Assembly: GCA_035652755.1 (NCBI GenBank)
Contig: DASRDE010000303.1
Coordinates: 1 to 24,335, forward strand
Origin: DASRDE01 sp035652755
GTDB lineage: Bacteria > Vulcanimicrobiota > Vulcanimicrobiia > Vulcanimicrobiales > Vulcanimicrobiaceae
Direction: 5' to 3'
Length of the DNA: 24,335 bases
Shown piece by piece: positions 14,304 to 19,811 of this stretch. Within the stretch, counting starts at the first letter, position 1. Each line of letters begins with the position of its first letter. A model generated the notes under the pieces. That model did no database searches. It worked only from the letters and a program-made list of their open reading frames with translations, and was not told the origin of the DNA. The translations under genes and the position numbers were made by a program.

Positions 14304-14344
14304 CGTATAGCCGGGACTGCGGCCCCAGCCGCGCGCCATTGGGA

Positions 14345-14371
14345 AAAACCCCGGCTTGAAGTCGGGGTTTT
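14345..14371 (+). terminator. Intrinsic terminator
   Basis: AAAACCCCG (14345-14353) pairs with CGGGGTTTT (14363-14371), with extra inner pairs up to a small TGA loop. The A-tract/T-tract arms make it potentially bidirectional. It ends the transcript of the lipoprotein gene that stops at 14303. Confidence 0.8.
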
Positions 14372-14417
14372 CAATACTGGAATCGAAGAAATCAGGACCG
14401 GGTCATGGAGGTGCCAA

Positions 14418-15356
14418 ATGACTTCCGCGTTCAAACTCGGGCCGCTCGCGATAGTGATTCCGGCTTTTTTGTCTGCCTGCTCCACGGGTACGCCGGGCGT
14501 ACAAGTACCGCAAGCCCCCATGTCGCAGCACAGCTGCTGCCAAACCCTGCCGCGCACGCTCTACGTTGCGCTGGGCGAAAAGATCTCCAACCGGTATCAA
14601 GGCGACGTCTCATCGTATGCGCTTCCGCTCACAAATGGAGAGTCGCCGAGCACTACGTTTTCGGGTGCATCGCTGGGCGTCGCCGCCGCATCGGCCAGAA
14701 TCTACGTAACGAACGCTGCCTCGAATCCCGCGAACAACGCGTTTCTTTCGTATAAGCTGCCCAGCACGAACGGCGAGAAAGATCAGGTACGAATCGGGCT
14801 GGCCGGCGCCTACGCCATTGCCGCCTCCGCCAAAGTCGTGTACGTCTCGAGCTACACAGCGAACACCATCTCCGCGTACGCTCTGCCGCTGGTCAAAGGT
14901 GAAACGCCCGAGTCGACCGTCACGATTCCCGGAGCGGCGCAGGGGAATGCCGTCGCCGTCGATGCCAAGCATCTCTACGCCGCGAACTACGGCGCCGGCA
15001 CTCTTTCCGTTTATGCTCTTCCGCTCCAGAACGGCGGCTCGCCCTCCCTTTCGCTAAGCGGATTGAACACGCCGATCGGCGTCGCAGTCGATACCAGCAA
15101 GCACTTGTACTTGACCAGCTATTTCGGAAACAGCGTCGCCGTCTACTCGCTGCCGCTCACCTCCGGCGAGATGCCGTCGACGACACTCGCCCTACCGGGA
15201 AACGCGTTCGGAGTGGCCGTGGACGCGACATCGCTTTACGTCTCGAACTTCCACGATACCGTTTGGGCCTATCAACTCCCGATAACGAGCGGCGAATCTC
15301 CAAGCGCGACGATCTCGGGCCTCGCTCATCCGAACGGTCTCTCGGCGGTTCCTTAA
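14418..15356 (+). CDS. Lipoprotein with six 'Y-x-LPL-x-NGE-x-PS' propeller repeats
   Basis: GGAGGT lies six bases before the ATG, an optimal ribosome site. The 312-residue product has lipobox LSAC (Cys21). The mature protein is built from six repeats starting at about residues 66, 111, 153, 198, 242 and 284, spaced 42-45 residues apart. Each contains [SAV]Y-x-LP-[LSI]-x-x-G-[EG] followed by S/T-rich residues and a G-V-A-V-D-x-x-x-L-Y strand. Six evenly spaced units indicate a six-bladed beta-propeller. This repeat type differs from its neighbours and lacks their four-cysteine pattern; two adjacent cysteines (40 and 41) lie in the linker. The role is unknown. Confidence 0.85.
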   Translation: MTSAFKLGPLAIVIPAFLSACSTGTPGVQVPQAPMSQHSCCQTLPRTLYVALGEKISNRYQGDVSSYALPLTNGESPSTTFSGASLGVAAASARIYVTNAASNPANNAFLSYKLPSTNGEKDQVRIGLAGAYAIAASAKVVYVSSYTANTISAYALPLVKGETPESTVTIPGAAQGNAVAVDAKHLYAANYGAGTLSVYALPLQNGGSPSLSLSGLNTPIGVAVDTSKHLYLTSYFGNSVAVYSLPLTSGEMPSTTLALPGNAFGVAVDATSLYVSNFHDTVWAYQLPITSGESPSATISGLAHPNGLSAVP

Positions 15357-15387
15357 TCGGCCGGAGGGCGGGGCTTCCCCCCTGTGG

Positions 15388-15393
15388 TAGAAT
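15388..15393 (+). promoter_or_regulatory. Candidate -10 box of the tRNA-Ile gene
   Basis: TAGAAT, preceded by TGG (extended -10 type), lies 27 bases before the first tRNA base. I could not find a good -35 box at 17 bases; a GGGG/CCCC hairpin sits there instead, perhaps the weak terminator of the upstream lipoprotein gene. Confidence 0.4.
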
Positions 15394-15419
15394 CAGGCCT
15401 GCGGCTCGGGTGACGCCGC

Positions 15420-15496
15420 GGGCCATTAGCTCAGTTGGTTAGAGCGCATGCTTGATAAGCATGAGGTCCCAAGTTCGAGCCTTGGATGGCCCACCA
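15420..15496 (+). tRNA. tRNA-Ile (anticodon GAT)
   Basis: The 7-bp acceptor stem pairs GGGCCAT (15420-15426) with ATGGCCC (15486-15492). The anticodon loop TTGATAA gives GAT (Ile), and the T-loop has TTCGAGC. The discriminator A is followed by an encoded CCA (15494-15496). A perfect 12-bp hairpin begins 19 bases after the CCA. It is not next to a 16S-23S spacer, where tRNA-Ile(GAT) is often found. Confidence 0.97.
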
Positions 15497-15514
15497 GAGT
15501 TTCTCCGGAACAGC

Positions 15515-15545
15515 GCAAAGGCACGCTTCGGCAGCGTGCCTTTGC
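15515..15545 (+). terminator. Hairpin downstream of tRNA-Ile
   Basis: GCAAAGGCACGC (15515-15526) is perfectly complementary to GCGTGCCTTTGC (15534-15545) around TTCGGCA. There is no T-run after it. It likely ends the tRNA transcript. Its inner stem GGCACGC/GCGTGCC is the same as in the element at 5504-5520. Confidence 0.55.
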
Positions 15546-15784
15546 ACGAATGATCGTATCCCTGCTTACTCACGCGAAACTATCGGGAATGGCAGTTTCG
15601 GTTGGGAGTGTCAGCAGCCAGCCATAGGCCTTTTGTCATAGGCGACTTTTACTACAGGGAGGCTGGGTTGAGTCGTCCTATTGCGCTATTAGTGCTCCAG
15701 ATCAGGTGCTCAAGATAAGCATCCACAGGTGCGCTTAGATTCACGACCCTATTTGTTACTCTTTTCCAGGAGAAACAGTACACT
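15546..15784 (+). other. AT-richer structured leader upstream of the first tandem lipoprotein
   Basis: About 240 bases without a gene, visibly richer in A/T than the flanks. I see a 7-bp inverted repeat CGAAACT/AGTTTCG (15575-15581, 15594-15600), a CCAGCC/GGCTGG pair (15618-15623, 15661-15666), CATAGGC twice, GTGCTC twice, and TAAGC/GCTTA (15716-15720, 15733-15737). AGGAGA precedes the ATG at 15785. It does not match a riboswitch or small RNA that I know. It may be a 5' UTR with regulatory folds, or hold a small RNA. No confident promoter was found. Confidence 0.4.
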
Positions 15785-16804
15785 ATGCGTTTTCACACGC
15801 GTTTGGGTTCTCTTGCCGTAGCGGCATCGCTCGCCTTCGCGGCGGGCTGCTCCGGCGGCAGTTCCTCGGCTCCCGCGGGTTACGTCCCGACGAGCCACAC
15901 GGGTTCCGTGCCGATGTCGGTTCACCACAGCGTGAACTATCAGCTGACGGCCCCGGGCTTCCACTACTCGTCCGTCCGCGTCACGACGCCGGTTCATCCG
16001 GCTGCGTGCGGCACGTCGCTCGAGTTCATGTCCGACTTCCAAAACAACGTCGTCAACATCTATTCGGGCAAGACCCTGTGCCATCAGATCACGGGCTTGG
16101 TCAATCCGCAAGGCTTGACGATCGACTCTAAGAAGAATCTTTGGGTCGCCAACACCGGCGCGTCGAACGTCCTCGAGTTCAAGGCCCCGTACACGGGTGC
16201 CGCGATCAAGACGCTCAACGATACCGGCTACTATCCGACCGACATCGCATTGTGCAAAGGCTACGAAGCTGTGACGAACATCTTCGCGACCAACGGCAGC
16301 GCGGGCAACGTCGAAATCTACAAAGGCACGTCCACGAACCCGACGTCGACGCTGACGGACTCTAACACGACGTCCGAGCGCTTCGACAGCTGCGACCCGG
16401 CCGGCAACCTGTTCACTGACTACACGACGAGCAGCGGCACGGGCGGCACGAACGAGTGGCTCCTCGGCAAAGGTACGCCGAAAGAGCTGACGGCGTTCGC
16501 GACGAGCTTCCCGGGCGGCGTCCGCTATGAAGGCGGCTCGCTGTGGGTCGACGACCAGACCAACCACGACATCCTGATGGGCAAAGCGCCGTACACGAAG
16601 GTCAGCAAGACCATCGTGCTCTCGGGCGCGAGCGATCCGGTGAGCTTCTCGGTCAGCTCGAAGGACACGCAGATCATGACCGCCGACGCGGGCCTCAACG
16701 CGGGTGAGTTCTACGCCCTGACCGGCAAGAACACGGGTTCGCTCACGGGCAACTCGGGCGGCGTGCCGATCGGCGCCGAGTACAACTCGGACGACACCCC
16801 GTAA
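15785..16804 (+). CDS. Lipoprotein, four-cysteine propeller-like family, tandem copy A
   Basis: The 339-residue product has a signal peptide with lipobox AAGC (Cys22) and AGGAGA ahead of the ATG. After a Ser/Gly linker comes SVPMSVHHSVNY, nearly identical in copy B. The mature domain has strands NNVVNIYSGKTLC, KNLWVANTGASNVLEFKAPY, NTGYYPTD-type turns, LCKGYEA, GNVEIYKG, RFDSCDPAGNLFTDY, SLWVDDQTN and DPVSFSVSS, consistent with a propeller. Four mature cysteines (ACGT, TLC, LCKGY, SCD) are shared with copy B and the 13368 gene, suggesting two disulfides. Codon choice is strongly C/G-ending and uniform, as expected for high expression. A textbook terminator follows. The function is unknown; an abundant surface protein is plausible. 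Confidence 0.85.
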   Translation: MRFHTRLGSLAVAASLAFAAGCSGGSSSAPAGYVPTSHTGSVPMSVHHSVNYQLTAPGFHYSSVRVTTPVHPAACGTSLEFMSDFQNNVVNIYSGKTLCHQITGLVNPQGLTIDSKKNLWVANTGASNVLEFKAPYTGAAIKTLNDTGYYPTDIALCKGYEAVTNIFATNGSAGNVEIYKGTSTNPTSTLTDSNTTSERFDSCDPAGNLFTDYTTSSGTGGTNEWLLGKGTPKELTAFATSFPGGVRYEGGSLWVDDQTNHDILMGKAPYTKVSKTIVLSGASDPVSFSVSSKDTQIMTADAGLNAGEFYALTGKNTGSLTGNSGGVPIGAEYNSDDTP

Positions 16805-16826
16805 ACCAACTCCGATCCTAAGACGC

Positions 16827-16856
16827 AGAGGGAGCGCCGCGGCGCTCCCTCTTTCT
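16827..16856 (+). terminator. Intrinsic terminator after lipoprotein copy A
   Basis: AGAGGGAGCGC (16827-16837) pairs with GCGCTCCCTCT (16842-16852) around a CGCG loop, followed by TTCT. The hairpin is perfect and sits 22 bases after the stop codon, separating copies A and B into different transcripts. Confidence 0.85.
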
Positions 16857-16903
16857 CCTACAGCGCTCCAGATTTCTATTATTTGCTCTCGTGAGGAGAT
16901 AGA

Positions 16904-17908
16904 ATGCGTAAGTCAATCACATTACTCGCGGCCGCAGCGTCCATCGCGCTGATCGCCGGCTGCTCGAGCGGCGCGTCCACCACGCCCGCCGGCTCGATGT
17001 CGAGCCACTCGTCGATTCCGATGTCCGTTCACCACGGCGTGAACTATCTGGCGACGCGCGGCGACATCCATCCGTCGGTCGGACACGTGCTGCCGGCGTT
17101 CCACGGCAAGGGCTGCGGAACGACGAACCTGGCGTTTATTTCCGATTTCAACAACAGCGTCGTGAACATCTACGCCAACGGCACGATGTGCGCGCAGATC
17201 ACCGGCCTGCTCAATCCGCAGGGATTGAAGGTCGACAACATGGGCAACCTTTGGATCGCCGACACGGGTAACTCGAGAGCGGTCGAATTCAAGCCGCCCT
17301 ACAACGGTTCTCCAGCCGTCACCCTCAACGATACCGGCTACTACCCCACCGACATCGCGCTCTGCAAGGGGTATGAAGCTATAACCAACATCTTCGCGAC
17401 CAACGGAAGCGCCGGCAATGTCGAGATCTACAAGGGCAGCGCCACGAACCCGACGTCGACGCTGACCGACTCGAACACGACCTCCGAGCGCTTCGACACG
17501 TGCGATGCGTCGGGCAACTTGTTCACGACATACGTGACGAACAACGGTACCGGCGGCACGAACGAGTGGGTCGGCGGCAAAGGCAACCCGAAAGAGCTGT
17601 CGGCGCTGGGCACCAATTTCCCGGGCGGCATCCGCACGGATAACGGCGGCAAGCTGTACGTCGACGATCAGACCAACCGCACGATCGCGATCTCCGCGCC
17701 CCCGTATACGAGCATCAGCAAGACCGTCACGCTTTCGGGCGCCGGCGATCCGGTGAGCTTCGCAGTGAGCGTTCCGGAAGCAACGATCCTCACGGCCGAT
17801 GCTTCGAACAACGCGGGTGAATACTACAACTTCCGCGGAAACAACACGGGCTCGCTGGCAGGCAATTCGAGCGGATTGCCGATCGGCGCCGCTTTCTTCA
17901 ACATCTAA
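16904..17908 (+). CDS. Lipoprotein, four-cysteine propeller-like family, tandem copy B
   Basis: The 334-residue product has lipobox IAGC (Cys20) and GAGGAG seven bases ahead of the ATG. It keeps SIPMSVHHGVNY and the same domain order as copy A, with identical blocks such as NDTGYYPTDIALCKGYEA, NIFATNGSAGNVEIYKG, TNPTSTLTDSNTTSERFD and SGAxDPVSF. The four cysteines (GCGT, TMC, LCKGY, TCD) are conserved. DNA identity in the central part is high, with exact blocks of about 20 bases, while the N-terminal third and C-terminus have drifted. It has its own terminator and is probably separately transcribed. Its function is unknown. Confidence 0.85.
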   Translation: MRKSITLLAAAASIALIAGCSSGASTTPAGSMSSHSSIPMSVHHGVNYLATRGDIHPSVGHVLPAFHGKGCGTTNLAFISDFNNSVVNIYANGTMCAQITGLLNPQGLKVDNMGNLWIADTGNSRAVEFKPPYNGSPAVTLNDTGYYPTDIALCKGYEAITNIFATNGSAGNVEIYKGSATNPTSTLTDSNTTSERFDTCDASGNLFTTYVTNNGTGGTNEWVGGKGNPKELSALGTNFPGGIRTDNGGKLYVDDQTNRTIAISAPPYTSISKTVTLSGAGDPVSFAVSVPEATILTADASNNAGEYYNFRGNNTGSLAGNSSGLPIGAAFFNI

Positions 17909-17929
17909 ACCGGGTCCACGAAAAACGCG

Positions 17930-17958
17930 AAAAGGGGGCGCTACGGCGCCCCCTTTTT
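17930..17958 (+). terminator. Intrinsic terminator after lipoprotein copy B
   Basis: GGGGGCGC (17934-17941) pairs with GCGCCCCC (17946-17953) around a TACG tetraloop, flanked by AAAA before and TTTTT after. This is a textbook bidirectional-type terminator. The remaining spacer to 18068 holds a TTGACA at 18008-18013 and a CGGCC/GGCCG hairpin but no clear -10 box. Confidence 0.92.
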
Positions 17959-18068
17959 CTCGCCGTCCCCAAACGACCCAAGGATCGCCGCTCCGGCCTT
18001 AACCTATTTGACACCCTCGGCCGGAAGGGCCGGCGTCGCCCGCACGGCGAACGTCGGCCGGTCCGCAG

Positions 18069-18141
18069 GGGGATGTAGCTCAGTTGGTAGAGCGCCTGCT
18101 TTGCAAGCAGGATGTCAGGAGTTCGAGTCTCCTCATCTCCA
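18069..18141 (+). tRNA. tRNA-Ala (anticodon TGC)
   Basis: Acceptor stem GGGGATG (18069-18075) pairs with CATCTCC (18134-18140). The anticodon stem CCTGC/GCAGG encloses TTTGCAA, giving TGC (Ala). The T-arm is AGGAG TTCGAGT CTCCT. After discriminator A18141 the sequence is CAGG, so the CCA end is not encoded and must be added by the CCA-adding enzyme, unlike the next tRNA. Confidence 0.97.
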
Positions 18142-18148
18142 CAGGCGT

Positions 18149-18224
18149 GGGGGCATAGCTCAGTTGGTAGAGCATTACGCTGGCAGCGTAAGGGTCAGGA
18201 GTTCGAGTCTCCTTGCCTCCACCA
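18149..18224 (+). tRNA. tRNA-Ala (anticodon GGC)
   Basis: Acceptor stem GGGGGCA (18149-18155) pairs with TGCCTCC (18214-18220). The anticodon stem TTACG/CGTAA encloses CTGGCAG, giving GGC (Ala). Discriminator A and an encoded CCA (18222-18224) follow. It lies seven bases after tRNA-Ala(TGC), so both are surely cut from one precursor. Confidence 0.97.
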
Positions 18225-18264
18225 ATCACCATTCATACCGCAGGCCGGCTCGAGCGCGCCTTAA

Positions 18265-18292
18265 TTCGCCACCGCTCGCTAAGTGCTATACC
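18265..18292 (+). promoter_or_regulatory. Candidate promoter of the lipoprotein-like gene at 18330
   Basis: TATACC (18287-18292), preceded by TGC as in extended -10 promoters, and a weak TTCGCC 16 bases upstream. The block GTGCTATAC is identical to that in the rnpB promoter, which supports it. It would place the RNA start near 18299, 31 bases before the ATG. Confidence 0.45.
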
Positions 18293-18329
18293 AGAGGTGG
18301 AGCTCGCTGAAGCTTGCGTGGAGGCGCCT

Positions 18330-19301
18330 ATGAGCCGCCGAACCCTCTGCTCCCTCGCTGCTGCCTGCACGGCAATCGGGTTGTCAAACTGCGCAGGTCT
18401 CCCGCTGCCGTCGCCGCTGCATGCCGCCGCGGTCAGCAACGTTGCGATGCAATCCCCGAGACGATCCGATCATTCCGAACGCGTCTACGTCGGCAACTAT
18501 TACGATAACGACGTCGACGTATTTACGAACGCCGGCAAGCAAATCGGAACGCTCAAAGCCATGTGCAAACCGGAAGGGCTCGCATCGGACGCGCAAGGCA
18601 ACGTCTACGAAGCCGACCAATGCGCTCATGAGATCCGCGTCTTTGCGTCCGATACGCCCAAGGCGAAGATGACGATCGGCGACCACGGTTTCGCTCCGCT
18701 CGGCATCGCCATCGATCGCCGAGGCGACGTCGCGGTAGCGAACGTCTGCGCGACGGTGCGTCAATTTTGCCAATTCGACCAGCTCGATCAGGGTAACGTC
18801 ACGGTCTTTCTCGCACCGGACTACAAGCAGACGCGCGTGTATGCCAACGGCTGTTTCTACTGTTTCTTCGTCGCTTTTGATGCCGCGGGCAACCTTTGGG
18901 CCGACGGCAACACGTCAGCATACCCACCGGGGACGATCGGGTATTGGCCGGCAGGCTCGCAGACATACGTTCCTGTGAACATCGCCTTCAACTTCCCCGG
19001 CGGTTTGCTGTTCGACGCGAACGGCAATCTGGTACTCGACGATCAAAGCGGCAGCCCGAACGGCGGTTCCGAAGTCTTCGTCTATGCGCCCGGCTCGACC
19101 AAACCGTTCCGATCGATTGCGGTGCAGCCGGACGGCAGCCACGTCGTCCAGATCGCGCTCGGCGCCGCGGGAGAGCGGTTGTACGCGCCGGACGACGACG
19201 ACAACGCGATCCGCCTGTTCAACTACCGGAACGGCCAGTTGCAAAAAACGATAACGCCGGCACAATCGGGCGGCTTTATCGGCGTAACCACGACGTACTA
19301 A
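18330..19301 (+). CDS. Exported propeller-like protein, possible lipoprotein
   Basis: I chose the ATG at 18330 because GGAGG lies directly upstream and a signal peptide follows; a longer frame would read back through the tRNA region. The 323-residue product has a hydrophobic signal and LSNC at 18-21, a poor lipobox because Asn precedes Cys, so lipidation is uncertain. Blades include ERVYVGNYYDNDVDVFTNAG, GNVYEADQCAHEIRVFAS, GNLWADGNTSAY, FPGGLLFDANGNLVLDDQSG and ERLYAPDDDDNAIRLFNYRNG, matching NHL/SMP-30-like propellers. The FPGG...L.[VL]DDQ block is shared with the tandem lipoproteins. Extra cysteines at mid-protein (VCATVRQFCQF and GCFYCFF) are unique to this copy and could bind metal or form disulfides. 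Confidence 0.8.
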   Translation: MSRRTLCSLAAACTAIGLSNCAGLPLPSPLHAAAVSNVAMQSPRRSDHSERVYVGNYYDNDVDVFTNAGKQIGTLKAMCKPEGLASDAQGNVYEADQCAHEIRVFASDTPKAKMTIGDHGFAPLGIAIDRRGDVAVANVCATVRQFCQFDQLDQGNVTVFLAPDYKQTRVYANGCFYCFFVAFDAAGNLWADGNTSAYPPGTIGYWPAGSQTYVPVNIAFNFPGGLLFDANGNLVLDDQSGSPNGGSEVFVYAPGSTKPFRSIAVQPDGSHVVQIALGAAGERLYAPDDDDNAIRLFNYRNGQLQKTITPAQSGGFIGVTTTY

Positions 19302-19353
19302 ACGGCCGTCCCGGGCCGCGACCGCTTCGTTCGCCGGCGGATTCTGCGGCGCA

Positions 19354-19383
19354 TTCGATAGAAACGTCGAAGCGTGCTATACT
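19354..19383 (+). promoter_or_regulatory. rnpB promoter
   Basis: TTCGAT (19354-19359) and TATACT (19378-19383) are 18 bases apart. The -10 is preceded by TGC (extended type). The first base of the RNase P RNA P1 helix lies about six bases downstream, just where transcription should start. Confidence 0.7.
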
Positions 19384-19388
19384 GCGCA

Positions 19389-19757
19389 CGCGGAGTACGC
19401 CGGACGGCCGCGGTCCCGAAAGGGATTGAGGAAAGTCCGGGCTTCACAGGGCAGGGTGCAGGATAACGTCCTGTCGGGGCGACCCGAAGGAAAGTGCCAC
19501 AGAAACATACCGCCGGGCGCTTCGCGCTCCCGGCAAGGGTGAAATCGTGAGGTAAGAGCTCACGGAGCCGCACGGAGACGTGCGCTCGGGTAAACCCCAC
19601 CCGAAGCAAGACGCGCTCGATTATGCTTCGCCGCGTGCGAAGCCGGACGGCCCGTCCGTACGAGCCAAGTCGCATCAGGCGCGCGGTGACGCGCGCCGCA
19701 GAGAGATGGCCGTCACCCTTCGGGGTACAGAATCCGGCTTACAGGCGTGCTCCGCGC
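19389..19757 (+). ncRNA. rnpB: RNase P RNA, bacterial type A
   Basis: Universal landmarks appear in order: GAGGAAAGTCCGGGCT (P4 5' side and CR-I), ACAGGGCAGGGTGC, GGATAACGTCC, GGGCGACCCGAAGGAAAGTG, GCCACAGAAACATACCGCC, GCAAGGGTGAAA, GAGGTAAGAGCTCACG, AAACCCCACCCGAAGCAAGA, and near the end ACAGAATCCGGCTTACAG (P4 3' side). The ends form a 13-bp P1 helix: 19389-19401 with 19744-19756 and one G-U pair. It is the catalytic RNA that removes the 5' leader of tRNAs. A promoter lies directly upstream. Ends are accurate to a few bases. Confidence 0.97.
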
Positions 19758-19811
19758 AGTCGCGCCTTCTGGAACTAGGCGGCGGACCTTCGCAAGCGGA
19801 ACCACGGCAGC

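Noticed and set aside
15546..15784. 6S RNA, T-box, cobalamin or c-di-GMP riboswitch in the leader
   Set aside because: None of the conserved core motifs of these RNAs is present, so I left it as an unassigned structured leader.
18008..18036. Perfect TTGACA before the tRNA-Ala genes as a promoter
   Set aside because: No acceptable -10 box lies 16-18 bases downstream, where a GC hairpin sits instead. It could still act, but I cannot support it.
18008..18310. Plus-strand open frame of 100 codons
   Set aside because: It reads through both tRNA-Ala genes; its peptide (SSVGRAPALQAG, IAQLVEH) is the well-known spurious translation of tRNA sequence.
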